This document shows positions 35,961 to 47,225 of a stretch of DNA of 64,000 nt, in pieces; position 1 is the stretch's first letter, and each line of letters opens with the position of its first letter. The notes beneath the pieces were generated by a model. The model saw nothing but the letters and a program-made list of their open reading frames with translations. It was not told the origin of the DNA and searched no databases. The DNA comes from Dichomitus squalens LYAD-421 SS1 (lineage: Eukaryota > Basidiomycota > Agaricomycetes > Polyporales > Polyporaceae): assembly GCF_000275845.1 (NCBI RefSeq), contig NW_006766883.1:3197010-3261009 (forward strand), in the 5' to 3' direction. The translations under genes were made by a program, and so were the position numbers.

Positions 35961-37673
35961 ATGGCTATTTCCTTGTACGACCTCGTAGATCACTGGTTTG
36001 CCCAGTCTCCTACCTCGAGAGCATGGACCGTCTCTGCCATCCTCGTATCGCTCACAGGCATCCTGTGGGGCCTCTTCGGACGCTCTCCTGTGTGTGGGAA
36101 GTCAGGGGCTGTGGCCAATGGGAAGGCTCCGGTATGCCCTCCAGAGCAATTGAAGGACGACCTCGCGACTTTGAAAGATGGGAATGGCGTCGTGAACGCA
36201 TACACGTTAGACCGCGAGATCTCTGTCCCGTTCGACGTGGGTGACGTGAGGGTGTCCAAGATCCTTGTCCACCCAATCAAGGTGCGTGAATTCGCACCGA
36301 ACTACTATCATTAGTGCTGGTTTGATGTCTGATTACTCGCCTTCAGAGCTGCCGTGGAATATCCGCGCGGGAATGGCGGTATACTCCAGAAGGACTTGAA
36401 GTATGTTGCCCTACACTGTCTTTCAACTTTGCCTAGCTGTCCGAGAGGCACAGGGGCCCATGCGCGCCTCACGCGCGAGGCACCGCCTCAGTCACAGGGG
36501 CTTCCTGCAGTGCCTAATGTTACATTTTTCCTCAGCACGATAGAAAATGGTGCATTATCCAACAGCAATCACGCGCAATAATTACTGCTAGAGAGGTCGC
36601 CAAGGTTAGTGCAATGCAGTCATTTGCAGATTACATAGTTGAAGCCATCAGCATCGTCAATCTAGATGGTTCTCATCACACCTCGCATTGAGATCGACCC
36701 TGCGTCACCATACGGGGGACGGCTATTCATATCGTTTCCCGAGGATTCGGGTTGCGAGACGTTTTCTGTGCCGTTGTATCTTACGGAAGATCTCCTGAAA
36801 ACATGGCCTGTGTATGTCCATTCTCGTCTCATCTGCTGTAGACGTCCTGAACCTGCTGCTTTAGCATTGACGACTGTACCATGTTCAATATATACCGGGT
36901 GCAAGGCTACGTATGCTCTTCACTGGACTGCGGACGCTCCCCTTCGGACATCCTGTCGCAGTATTTCGAACAGCCCGTCCACCTCATGATGAAAGGGCCG
37001 CGTGTCCGCGAGTGCCCCACGACGCTGGCATATCCAGACCTCAAGGCGTCCGCTATGTTCCAAGATGGTTACCCCTTCCTCGTCGCAAGCGAGGAGAGCT
37101 TGCAGGAAGTCGGGCGCGTTATCAGCGCATACGCTACACATGAGAGCCCCGAGGCCCAAATTGGCCAGCTGGACCGCGAACGCTGGCGGGACGGCGATAT
37201 TAAAATCGAACGGTGAGGTGCCTGTTTTCGAGACTCATCACCAGATAGCTACATGTCCCGCTTGTCAGGTTCCGTCCGAACATCGTGCTCCAAGGCTCTG
37301 GCGTGCCTTTCGCGGAGGATATGTGGCGCCAACTTGTCATTCGCCAGCGCGATTCGTCCGAAGACGAAGAGTCACGCACTTTCTCGCTAGTGTCGAAATG
37401 CACCAGGTGTCTCGTACGTCATCTTCGTCCATTTGTCAAAGTATAAGCTCCCGGCTGACTCGGTTCGGATAGCTACCGAATGTCGACACTGTGACAGGGA
37501 CTCGTGACGCCGCGGTGCCATACAAGGTGCTGTTGAAGTTCCGTCGGAACAGAGACCCGGCAAGGATGAGCAAGCCGTGCTTTGGATGTAATGCAGTCGT
37601 TGGCGGTGAAGGCGTCGTCAGTATTGGCGACCGGGTGGAGGTGAAGGAATGGGCGACAGGAATAGGGGTGTAG
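35961..37673 (+). CDS. MOSC-domain, mARC-like molybdenum cofactor enzyme
   Basis: Related to mitochondrial amidoxime-reducing component (mARC) and YcbX, which reduce N-hydroxylated compounds with a molybdenum cofactor. The start at 35961 (MAISLYDLVDHWF) leads to one N-terminal hydrophobic segment, WTVSAILVSLTGILWGLFGR, fitting an outer-membrane anchor. The MOSC N-terminal barrel has ILVHPIKSCRGISAREW, TPEGLE and HDRKWCII. The MOSC core follows: ERFRPNIVLQGSGVPFAEDMW, then SKCTRCLLPNVDTVTG, where a Cys is the probable Mo ligand, and KPCFGCNAVV near the end. Introns at 36282-36346, after 36400 and later are phase-consistent (for example LVHPIK|SCRGIS). The stop is at 37673. mARC versus another MOSC protein of similar layout cannot be settled by eye. 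Confidence 0.85.
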
Positions 37674-37851
37674 ACGTTCCCCTATTGATCTAAGTAATAT
37701 TGCTCTGGATCTAGTGGATCTTATCCAGGAGAGTCGGGATCGGTATTGACTCCAGTGAATTTCTTACATGGGGGGGCGTAAGGTGTGAAATGATGCGCGT
37801 ACATTCGGGGAGGGGTGATCGTCATAAAACAACCGACATTTCAGTCCAATA

Positions 37852-37934
37852 CTCTCTGTCGGGGAGTCGAACCCCGCTTTCGCGCGCACGAATACAATGA
37901 CAGGCGCGTGTACTATCCGATATACTAACAGAGA
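37852..37934 (-). tRNA. tRNA-Asp (GTC) with an 11-base intron
   Basis: Read on the minus strand from 37934. Acceptor stem TCTCTGT/ACAGAGA pairs 7 of 7. D-stem GTAT/GTAC has loop ATCGGATA. Anticodon stem CGCGC/GCGCG pairs 5 of 5 with loop CTGTCA..C, giving anticodon GTC. T-stem CGGGG/CCCCG has loop TTCGACT. The discriminator is G. An extra TTGTATTCGTG (11 bases) sits between positions 37 and 38, the standard nuclear tRNA intron site. The mature length is 72, as expected for tRNA-Asp. The D-loop lacks the commonest GTGG form but keeps GG. Confidence 0.93.
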
Positions 37935-38199
37935 TACATAAGTCACGATAAGAATTATATAGTCGGTGTGGACATTGTGTAGCACTTATGAGTACGGAAC
38001 ACCGTCGGGTCCCCGCGGACGATCGTCTGGCACTTCATGGGTTACATGCACCTGCATGCATACATCGTCTCGTCCTATTCTCTCCTTGTCTCGCATCCTT
38101 CGGACTCGCTGTGTGTCTGCGTGTCTCTGGAACAGAAATCTCTTGTCACAGCTAGCAAGCCGTTTCCAGTTGCCACAGGCATACGCGCAAACCCAAACG

Positions 38200-38847
38200 A
38201 TGAGCACTAACACCCACCCATCCCTCTCGGCTGTCTCCACCTCTAGTGAGCTTGGCCCTTGCAGATCACCTAAGAATGGAAGGTTGCTCAGCTGTCATCA
38301 TGTCCAGATGCGCCTGCCGCAGTCGGCCCTTACAACCAGGCAATTCAGGTCGGCGATCTGCTCTTCTGCTCGGGCTCCCTGGGCTTGGATCCGTCCACTG
38401 GCAAGCTGGTTAGTATTAGTGTTATGGGTCAAGCCTTGCTCTCTCTGCGTTTTCACATGAACAACGTGTAGGTGGAGGGCGGCGTAGAGGCTCAGGCTAG
38501 ACAAGCTCTCAAGAACCTCAAAGTCATTATTGAAGCAGGTGGAAGCGAGCTGGGCAAGGTTGTGAAGACTACTGTACGTGTCTCGTGCCTGCATGTTGCT
38601 TCTGTCGCAACGGCACTTGACACAAGTGCGCTACTTGCAGGTGTTCTTGCACAGCATGGACGACTTCAAGCCCGTCAACGCGATTTACGCCGAGTTCTTT
38701 GGGAATCATAAGCCTGCGCGGTCCGCAGTCCAGGTCGCGCGCCTACCCCTCGACGCGCTCTTCGAGATCGAGGCTATTGTCAGGTATGAATGTCATAATT
38801 TCATCTCTAGGAATATGCAGATTCACAGGGGGTGCAGCCTCGCGTAA
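38200..38847 (+). CDS. RidA/YjgF family 2-iminobutanoate deaminase
   Basis: Hydrolyses reactive enamine/imine intermediates released by PLP enzymes; the mitochondrial or cytosolic homologue in fungi is Mmf1/Hmf1. Exons: 38200-38245, 38308-38408, 38473-38573, 38641-38782, 38829-38847. The spliced protein is about 135 residues, the family length. It reads APAAVGPYNQAIQVGDLLFCSGSLG, then VEAQARQALKNLKVIIEAGG, VVKTTVFLHSMDDF, NAIYAEFFGNHKPARSAVQVARLPLDALFEIEAIV. The conserved Arg in PARSAVQVARLP binds the substrate carboxylate in E. coli RidA. The short N-terminal leader (MSTNTHPSLSAVSTSN) is not clearly a targeting peptide. The last exon is tiny and its acceptor is uncertain, but the family's core ends just before it. 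Confidence 0.93.
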
Positions 38848-39779
38848 TCCAAATATCGTCTAAGAGGCTGTGGAGTGAGCGCAAACGTGGTTGTCGCCGG
38901 ACAAGATACTCCATCGTGCTCGGGTTTGTAGCAATACTTGCATGCTTCATTCGAGTCTCGACCCTTGTGCGGATATCGTAAAGTACACATGCATGTGGAA
39001 TATCGTTTCGTTTCGTCTTTGTCTAACAAGTCTTCCGGCGTCGAACGACCGCGGCCATCGCTCCAGCTGAAGGTACGTGCCATGACCATGTACTCGCTTA
39101 GCCACCTCTCATCCAATCTCTATCTAGTAGGTGCTACTGCAGCGCCCAATCATGCCGGCTTGTAACAAACACGCGTGCCAAGACCCAGGATCCTGTGCAA
39201 ACAAGCACGAGCTTCACACTACGCCTCGAAGAAGCCGTCTGCGCAGCACTCTAGTCGACCTTTTCTCTCTTCATGAGTTTGTGTGGCCGGGGGACTGCGG
39301 GCCACTCAGCTGCGTGTTCCGCCTCGATACATCAGTACCTCTGTGCAGTAGGCAGAAATTCGCATATCGGGCATATGGCCGTCCGTGCACGCAGCCGCAT
39401 TCTACTCATTGCACCGTCATACGCCAACCTTCCGTAGCTGTGCATGTCGTGGACATATGCAATCGCTGGCATCGTCTTAGAATCCCAACACACATCGGCG
39501 TCCTTCGTGTATGGGCCCCTATGAGTGCTGTTGGAGAAGATCGGATCGTATTATGCGGACAACCTTGGAGGTTTTTCCATCATCGCTTGCCCGCAGTACG
39601 CCTGGAACTAAGGGTATGGGTGTCGATCAGCTTGCAGCATCGTATGTCCCTGCTCGCTATAAGGTCAGCGGTGTTTGAGTCCATCGCTCCCAGTACCTCC
39701 CTTCTCATTTGACATTCAGCTTGAGGGGTCCTCTCACGTTTCTGAAAGATATTATTCTTCACAACACGCAGCCATCACG
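38848..39779. other. intergenic, no gene recognised
   Basis: Frames here (the longest is 39131-39712, 193 codons) are Cys/His/Arg-rich without motif content, and look like chance readings. The end of the stretch is presumably the promoter of the secreted protein gene. Confidence 0.4.
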
Positions 39780-40856
39780 ATGTTCAGCAAGTCCTTCGCC
39801 TCCCTCGCCGTGCTCTCCTGTATGCTCCTGGTTGGCGCTTCTCCCGCAAATATCGCTCGTGCTGATCGTGAGTCCTTGCCTGGCATACTATAGATTCATT
39901 TGTCATCCGACGTAGCCATGATGTTCTTTATCAGCTTCGACTATGGTTGCGTCCACCACGGATGGCCTACAAACGACCTCGACCACCACCGGTTCTAACT
40001 CTGGCATCGGCCCTGCGGCGACCAGCACGACGGTGTCCGAGTCGGTCACCGGCACCGTCTCCGTGGAGACCAGCGCGACTGCTTCTACGCCTGCCGCCAG
40101 TACTACCGCGGCGACGAGTACGATGACTGGCCCTGCGGACACGAGCACGAACACGGCCCCTGGTAGCGCTTCTGGCTCTAATCCTGCGGCCGCGAGCGCC
40201 GTCACGCTGAGCAGTATCGTCGGAGGTATGTTATGACACCTCGCGATCAGGGGCGCTCTTCTAAGTGCACATCTTGTTGCTCCTCACTCGCACATCCTGG
40301 AGTCGATGGTTCCCGTCACCGTCACCGCTCCGGATTCGATCGCTGCCACTGCTGCCCTCCAGACTGGAAGGTGAGAGTCTTGTGCGACTTGGATCTTCGC
40401 CATTGAACCTTCCCTCACTCATGCTCGCGTGACTTCCCCTGCTATACAGCCAGCCAGATCTTCAGCTCAGCGATCTCTGTGATAGGCACTGACCCAAAGG
40501 TCACCGCCTATATCACTAGTACGCTTGCCGCCTTCCTGTCCTCCCTCTACTGATCTGACGTTCCCCTGTGTCCGCGTGCCCGCTGTTCATCAGTCACTCT
40601 CGCTACCGCTGGCAGCTCGACGACCGTCTTCGCCGGCCACACGCTCGTTGCAGACATCACGAACAGCAAACAAGGGTGAGCATCTCACATTGTCTGAAAC
40701 TGTAGTTGCACAGTGGGACCGTAGCTGACGGAATGCTGGTCTTGACGTCTGATACACAGGAGCGGCGCCGCGGGCTTGACCATCTCGAAGGGTCTGCTGT
40801 CGGGCGCTGTTACCATCGTCGGTGCTGTTGCTGTCGGCGCAGTCGTGGCGCTCTGA
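39780..40856 (+). CDS. small secreted Ser/Thr-rich protein, probable surface protein
   Basis: The start at 39780 gives a signal peptide, MFSKSFASLAVLSCMLLVGASP. The second exon is mucin-like, almost entirely Thr, Ser, Ala and Gly (TSTTTGSNSGIGPAATSTTV, then more), so heavy O-mannosylation is likely. A more ordinary segment follows (SQIFSSAISVIGTDPKVTAYI, TLATAGSSTTVFAGHTLVAD). The C terminus is hydrophobic and ends at the stop 40854-40856 after GAVTIVGAVAVGAVVAL, preceded by small residues, consistent with a GPI-attachment signal. Introns were placed at about 39869-39934, then from 40227, 40373 and 40520, and before SGAAGL. It is probably a cell-wall or plasma-membrane mannoprotein of unknown role. 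The third exon start is uncertain. Confidence 0.72.
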
Positions 40857-42079
40857 GGGCGCTGAGTTGAAGCTGGGGGTGCAAGAGTGGCGTCAGCAAT
40901 AGAGCCTAAGGACTATGAGCTTGGGGAGGAAGCGGACTTAGTCAATATCAAACTCAATTTGTTGGGACCGTTGGATTACTTTAGTGAGGAGACTTGCGTT
41001 AACCTGATATGTTCGTCGCATCTTGTGGAAGGTGGTGATTCATGACTGTATACTATCAAGACCCTCCGTGACCCGACTGACAGTGGTGTGACAGGTCACC
41101 GTCCCCAGCGTGTGGTGGCGGTGGATGTCAATGGAATACCGGAGCGCCAGTGCCCAAATGCTGTATGTGTTACTAGCCGGAATCAATCTGATTATTTTGA
41201 CAGTCGGAGCGGACGTTCTCACTCTGGAGACGGAAGCTATACCTTCAGCAAACCAGGCGGCCAGCTTGTAGACGACTGACAGGACGCATTCAAATTAGGT
41301 CGAGCTTCGGTCGATTTACGGCTCACGATCTTGGGATGAACGAAGCACTAGCTGTGACTTGCCAACAAGCGTATACTAGTGTGATACTCATAGGAGGCTT
41401 TCCACAGCAGAAAGTATCCGAATAGAACGGCAAACGTAAGATTTCCATGGGGTTTCCCTCACTGCTACGAGGACGGCGCCCCCCCGCGTGACCCCAATGC
41501 CCAGGGCTAGCAACTATCAGACGCAAGGTGCGTGGGCGTCCCACACCTCACCTATATCACTATCACCTACTTACCGCTCGGCAGAAGGCTAACCGGACAA
41601 TGTCCGCAAGCTATACGAAACAATCTTCCCACATGCAGTCGGTGTCCTCGGTCGCGATGCCCCCGGTGCGCCTTATCCAACAAGGAAGCGTCTCTGACGC
41701 GGGCGTTGACCGGTTCTGTAACAAGAACACTGGCAGAAGTGACAGACTCTGCCTTCTTCAGCGGTGATCCATAACGTACGCTAGTCTTCGTGCAAGTAGA
41801 TGGGGCGCGCGGAGAAAGCATATCAGCACCGGGCAGTTCCCCGTGCCCACATCGGTAGCCAATCCCATGCATGCCCGAGGCGGACGTGCACTTTAGGTCC
41901 CACCCCTAGTGGTCTCGGATCATCTCTACTCGATGATGCTGTGACACGCGTCCACATACCTGGGGGTATAAATCCGCGCAAATGATAGGTTCAATTTCAT
42001 TCTCCAACTCTTTGTTTCTCACTTTGTCTACTTCAGCCTGGTGCTATTTCGTTTCGCCACGTTCAATTTCGTTTCAAGG
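40857..42079. other. intergenic with a TATA element at its right end
   Basis: No coding region was recognised. The right end is the promoter of the next gene. Confidence 0.45.
41967..41973 (+). promoter_or_regulatory. TATA box for the 42080 gene
   Basis: TATAAAT lies 107 bases before the start codon, followed by a pyrimidine-rich leader, a normal arrangement in basidiomycetes. Confidence 0.55.
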
Positions 42080-42914
42080 ATGCGCGCCGGTTTCTTCTCT
42101 GTTCTCTTCCTTTCGAGTGTTTTCTCAGTCCATGCGGCGCCGTCAATTCTCCAACGACGGGATAACGAAGGTGAGCTGAAGGACATCTCATGACGGCTGG
42201 CAACGACTCACCACATGTCCTCCCCTTCAGTCCTACAGAACATCGAATCGGCGGCGGACGATCTCTTCTCCATTAACAGTAAGAGACACTTCAGGTCATC
42301 CTGATGCTATGATCTGAAAAGTGCTATAGTCGGATCCATCTTGAGCGAAGCAACACCAGTAGGTCGGTGAACATATCGGATGGAGGTATACCACCCGCAC
42401 TGATGGCGTCCTAGTGGCATCCGTCTTCCAAGAGGCGACATCTATCGGTAAGCTTACTCATTTGAACCCCAACGCCCATACTCACCTGTCCTTCAGTTGG
42501 GAGCGTGATTGCATCAGACACCGGTAAGTCTGTACGTTTAGGTCTAGACTATGGCTATTGATATCGATCCGAATTGCTTGTCTGCGCGACAGCTCTGCGG
42601 TCGGAAGGTAAGCTTGATGACTGTTCTTCTAAACATCGCCTGACCAAGTTATGCACTAGCAACGAGCATTTTTGGTGAGGTCGAGAGCATATTGGGTCCA
42701 GCCGCGACTGGAATCGTGAATAACGTACACGAAGTCGTCAGCGCCGCGTACGTTCTGCTCACTTTCTTCAGGAGTTGTCCCCGACATTGACACTTGTCAT
42801 CTCCGCGCTCAAAGTAACGGGGCGGCACAAGACTCGGTTGTTGCACGACCACTCGCGATGGGCGCAGCCGCAGTCCTAGGAAGTATGTTCCTAGGGGCAT
42901 ACGTTGTAGTATAA
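42080..42914 (+). CDS. small secreted protein built from micro-exons, GPI-like tail
   Basis: The start at 42080 gives the signal peptide MRAGFFSVLFLSSVFSVHAAP, then a possible Lys/Arg-type cleavage site LQRRD. Internal exons are very small and all phase 1: 42231-42278 (VLQNIESAADDLFSIN), 42330-42362 (IGSILSEATPV), 42415-42447 (VASVFQEATSI), 42497-42523 (VGSVIASDT), 42593-42607 (ALRSE, 15 bases), and one from 42660 (ATSIFGEVESILGPAATG). The last exon ends with AMGAAAVLGSMFLGAYVVV and stop, a hydrophobic tail consistent with a GPI signal or a single anchor. The repeated pattern V-G/A-S-hydrophobic suggests exon duplication. The donor of the 42330 exon (GTCGGT) is weak. The product is about 100 residues of unknown role, in the same direction as the preceding secreted-protein gene. 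Confidence 0.7.
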
Positions 42915-43239
42915 CCGAGGCCCATGGGATCGCTTTGATTTGTTAATTCACCACGGACGCTTCGTGTATCATATACGCTCTTTCTGGACCCTTCGTAGCA
43001 CCAGAGGACTCAGTACTCGTTAACAATGTGAACCGTACTCACTTTATCTCACGCATCATGTCGATATCCTTGGCTTGACAACGATCCCACGGCAACCCCG
43101 CAGGTACGACAGTGCAATGCGAAGTGATAAATAGTACATACACACGGCTCGTGGTCCTTCCGGCATCCGCAGATCTTTCGGTCCCCCAGTGAAGACTATC
43201 GTGAGAATTCACCCACCAAGTAGAACACACCGATGCAGT
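42915..43239. other. intergenic between convergent genes
   Basis: Shared 3' region of the secreted-protein gene (+) and Exo84 (-). Nothing else was seen. Confidence 0.5.
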
Positions 43240-45856
43240 CTAGAACATCCCACCCTGCCTGTTCGGCCTGTCCCTCGACCGCGGTGGCAGCGGCGCAGGA
43301 CTGCCGTTGAGGCCGTTCCTAGAGCCCTCGCCAGTCGACGGCGTCTGACTTCGGAATGACGCCTGACTGGCTGTGCGAGGCGGTGGCGCAGGAGACCGCA
43401 GTCGAGTTGACGAAGGCGAACGGCGAGGTGAAGCAGACAGAGGCGTGGGCACAGCCAGGGCAGGCATTGTGGACGGCGGTGGCATTGCGATAGATGATGG
43501 CACAGGTGGTACGGTTGGAATAGGAGTTCGTGAACGCGCAGAGGTGGACTGCGCAGGTGATCGGGAACGGACGGGGGTGGAGGAAGGCGTGTGGATGGGG
43601 TCGGGTGTCCGTTCTGCGTGAGGGCGGTAAGTTGGGGGTCGCACCAGTGCGCCGTCCCTAGCTTTGTCGACGAGGAGATTGTCTAGGAGGTAGCGGAAGT
43701 CGATTCCATACTCTTCGAGGAGCTTCTTACTTTGAACGTGGGTGATCTGTATGGCGTCGTCGATGGTACGGGCGTCCACGTCCGAGCTATAGACTTGCTT
43801 CCGGAACATTTCTGCATACAGCTCGATCTGTTGCCTTGCCCACTCAACGAAGCCTATGCTTCATCAGAATCAGTGCAGCATTGATTGACGAAACTACTTA
43901 CTGCTAGCAACTTCGTTCTCCCTGAAGCTCGCCAGGAACCAATCTGCGGTGTGTTTCACTCCGGTGAACACCACGGTGGCTAAGTCCGCGATGAACGACG
44001 GGATGTGGCCTTCAAATGTGATCTTCCGCACACACTTCTTGATGACGTCCGCCCTCGCAGCCAAGAACGTGCTCCTGGCAGCAGGGCCAGCCTTCAGCCT
44101 TACGAGGAGCCCGATGAGGCTGACAACGGTACTCTTCTTGTTCGATGGCACGGACAAGCTCTGCAGCAGTGCCGCAGTAAGCGACGCCTTGAGCGGGGTC
44201 AGCTTCGCCCCAAGCGGAGGCATAGTCGGCAACTTGGACTCGCCCTCCTCGACGAGCTTCACGGCCTTCTCCCACTCTCTCAGGGCGATTGCTACAGTAA
44301 GCTCGTCAGACCAGTCGCCGATCCAGCGCACGTCGCGCTCGGACTTCTCCTTGGCGGAGGAGCCCATATCTGCGCCTTTAGTCGCAAGGTCTGCCATCCA
44401 CTCGGGGATTGGGGGCATCCCGGGCATGCTATCTGGAACGAACAAGGAGCCGCGCTGAGAAGGTCCAGTATGTTAGATCGCGGAAATGAATGTGATGGGA
44501 AGTGATACGCACATCTCCTCCACCCACCCAGAGACTTTTCCGCCGCTGGTGCTCGCCTTCACGCTCTTTTCGCTTCTTTGCTGCGAGCTCCTCCGCAACG
44601 TGACGGAACTGGCTGAGCAGGTTTTTCTTGTCGGCCGAGATGTCTGTTCGATAAACGTGAGTCTCCTTCCCATGTCTGATCTTGAAGACATTGGTCATGC
44701 CTGCGGGTTCGCATAAGTCATGCATACATAGTAAAGAAGCGCGGTGTACGAACTTGGGGTATCCTTGGTATCCAGTACCAGCATCTCACTCAAGGGCCAG
44801 CACTTCTCAGCAACTAGCTTATCGCTCTCCCCATTGTTTCTCCGCTTGCGCTTCCGGGCGACGAGTACAGCGTCGTCGAGCAGGACGAATCGGACGGAGT
44901 GGTCGACCTTGTACGTCGCGGGATTGAGGGCAACGACATTGTCGACCTCCGTGACAACGTGACGGCCGGGAGTGGTGGGGACGAACTTCGACGAACCCTC
45001 AATTTGCATATGGAGGTTCTGCATTTGGTTCGCATACAATATCCGGAGGTCCGCGATCGATGAACGGACATTCCTGCGGCGTTCTGCAAACAAAACAAAG
45101 GGATGTGAGGGAGTGAAGGACAGCAAGTCCAAAAGAAAAGGTCCATACCTGCGACCGAGGCCGAGTCGTCGATATGTAGCAGTGACGGCATGCCCTTCCA
45201 TTCCGATAGGGCTTCCTTGAACTCCAGCATCTCGTTCTCCAGGGTGCTGACCTCCTTCGACACAAGCATGAACTCCGCGTAGCTTCAGTGATAATGTCAG
45301 GATGACATAATCTGTCCGGTAGTAAAGAAGGACCGTACTTCTTGAAGACGTTGCGCTGCAAGTCTACAGCAACGTCATCTTTCTGTGCCTGAAGACCAGA
45401 CTGCAGCGTCCTCAATTCGGACTCAGTCGAATTCGCCAGCTTCAGCTTAATGTCTTTGTCGTCGTCTCAGCGCTGAAGAAAGTACAAAAAGGGAGGACGA
45501 TTATACGCACAAGCGTCCGGGTCGAAATCATCCTTGTCCAGCAACCTCAGCTCCGCGGCCTTGGGATCCTCCTTCGGCTCCTCCGTAAACCCCCGCTCAT
45601 CCACAGAGCCACCCCTGTAGGACCCCACACGCACGCCAGTAGGCAACGAGGGCACATCAGGAATGCTTCCAATGCCGGCCGGACCAGAGATATCCGCATA
45701 GCGCATTGACATCCGCTTCTTCATCTTCTCTCCAACACGCGTTGCACGTCGTTCTGCATCCCGAACGTTGGGATTGGGCTTGCGTATAGTGGTCTGGCGA
45801 GGCTGAGCGGCCTTGACCCGCGACTCGGATGGCTTGCGGGTTCGTAGGGATTGCAT
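43240..45856 (-). CDS. EXO84: exocyst complex subunit Exo84
   Basis: Subunit of the octameric exocyst that tethers secretory vesicles at sites of polarised growth such as hyphal tips. The start at 45856 (MQSLRTRKPSESRVKA) is followed by MRYADISGPAGIG and a first conserved helix KLANSTESELRTLQSGLQAQ. A heptad-rich coiled coil continues with YAEFMLVSKEVSTLENEMLE. The PH-like domain lies about 44780-44960 (VVALNPATYKVDHSVRFVLL, DDAVLVARKRK, VFKIRHGKETHVYRT). Then come DVRWIGDWSDELTVAIALRE and EGHIPSFIADLATVVFTGVK, typical of the Exo84 C-terminal helical repeats. It ends with VQSKKLLEEYGIDFRYLLDN and a Pro/Ser/Thr-rich tail of about 130 residues (HTPSSTPVRSRSPAQ). Short introns separate all blocks and no lesion is seen. 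It shares a 467-base divergent promoter with the small gene at 46324. Confidence 0.93.
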
Positions 45857-46323
45857 CGTGAACGGTAGTGAGGTCAATGAAGAATGTCTTGTAGAAAGCC
45901 CTAGTGTCAAGTATGCTGGTCCTGTGTTCTAGCCGGTTCAATATCCTTAAGTAAGAAACGTCATGCAGATTTCCTCGGTGAAGGTCGTAAGGTAGGAGGG
46001 GTATAGCGACGGCAACGCCGCGCTGCGATACATGCGATCAGGGTCCGTATATGGTAAGTGTGCACATATCGTGCGGCGCGTTGTACTTGGTCCTTCCAAC
46101 CTCTGACCACACTCCTCTGAGGTATCTCTAGGCAACAGGGCCTCACCAACGGCACTTTTTACGAACGTCCGAGATATATTTGACTCTCAAATCCAGCCTG
46201 ATTCATGAAACCGACTGAGACCCTAACCTCAGCGTGTCCTCCACCCGAATGTGGCAAACTGGGGTTGCGGAAACTCTGATTCCTCCGTTCAACCTTCCGC
46301 CATCCCCTCGCTGCTCGCACATC
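45857..46323. promoter_or_regulatory. divergent promoter region of EXO84 and the 46324 gene
   Basis: 467 bases between two start codons on opposite strands. No clear TATA box was seen on either side. Open frames here are short and motif-free. Confidence 0.5.
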
Positions 46324-46689
46324 ATGTCTACTCCTCACCTTCACGACTCCAGCTCTCAGAATGGAGCAGTAGCTCGATCAGCTAGCCGGAGTTCGCTAGA
46401 CGCCGACATCGCACTTATGAACAAGCTCCTCTCAGAGGATGTAGACGAATCCGATCCCAGCATCGAGGAGCTGCTGAAGCGGCTCGAGGCTGCAGAGGGT
46501 CTCGCGGATGGCGTGGAGGAGCGTTTGGACGTGGTGATAGGCAGTCTAGACGAGCTCTTGAACGATCTTGAGGCGACGCAGGGAGAAGACGGGAAGGGAG
46601 CGGAGTCCCAGAAGGATGGGGTTCAGGTCGGGGCGATGGCAAAAACGAACTCGAGCGCTGTCGGTCGAGAAACTGCTGGGGAGCCATAG
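46324..46689 (+). CDS. small acidic helical protein, hypothetical
   Basis: Single-exon frame of 121 codons from MSTPHLHDSSSQNG; an earlier Met at 46234 would add a less plausible leader. The middle is strongly helical and acidic (ADIALMNKLLSEDVDESDPS, IEELLKRLEAAEGLADGVEE, RLDVVIGSLDELLNDLEATQ) with hydrophobic heptads, so it probably forms a coiled coil. It has no signal peptide or membrane segment. Ordered codon use and the divergent position to EXO84 support it as a real gene. I do not recognise the family; a subunit of a small coiled-coil complex is only a possibility. Confidence 0.7.
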   Translation: MSTPHLHDSSSQNGAVARSASRSSLDADIALMNKLLSEDVDESDPSIEELLKRLEAAEGLADGVEERLDVVIGSLDELLNDLEATQGEDGKGAESQKDGVQVGAMAKTNSSAVGRETAGEP

Positions 46690-47225
46690 CTGCTGAGTTC
46701 TTGGACCCGCAAACGTCGGTAGGAGTATGCCGTAAGTCGCCGTCTGCTTGGAATCGCGTCTTTCGCGAACCTGTTTGAACGACAGTCTGCCCTCGCATGC
46801 GAAGCGGAGAGGAAGCATCCAACAGTCAGGGTATGGAAGGTATGTGCATGGGGTCCGTACCGCTGTACAAATCTTATCTCGTGTTTTTGACGTCAGTCGC
46901 GATGCACCCGTCATGTCGATGTCTACCCCTCAAAGCTTTGGGCCATAATGCGAAGAGATCGCCAGGCGCTACAACGCAGACCCTTGCCTCCGCCACGATA
47001 TGCACTTCGTCAAATATCCAAGAAAGCAAGGCAGATATCATGGATAGATCATCCGACGTGTTCGGTATTAGTTTTAAACACATAAGCTAATGCATGACAG
47101 TACGATGCACACTTCATACGTCGACTTCTATCAACTACAATGTCCAATACGACGTATAGCAGCCGCCATACACAACTGCCGTCAAGTACACATTATGTTT
47201 ATAGCACTGCTTCCATCCATCCCGT
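46690..47225. other. intergenic between convergent genes
   Basis: 3' ends of the 46324 gene and the UDP-glucose epimerase meet here. No feature was recognised. Confidence 0.45.

Noticed and set aside
39943..40205. Ala/Val-rich minus-strand frame opposite the Ser/Thr-rich secreted protein
   Set aside because: It is the antisense reading of Thr/Ser repeats, which naturally gives Val/Ala; the sense frame has a signal peptide and consistent introns.
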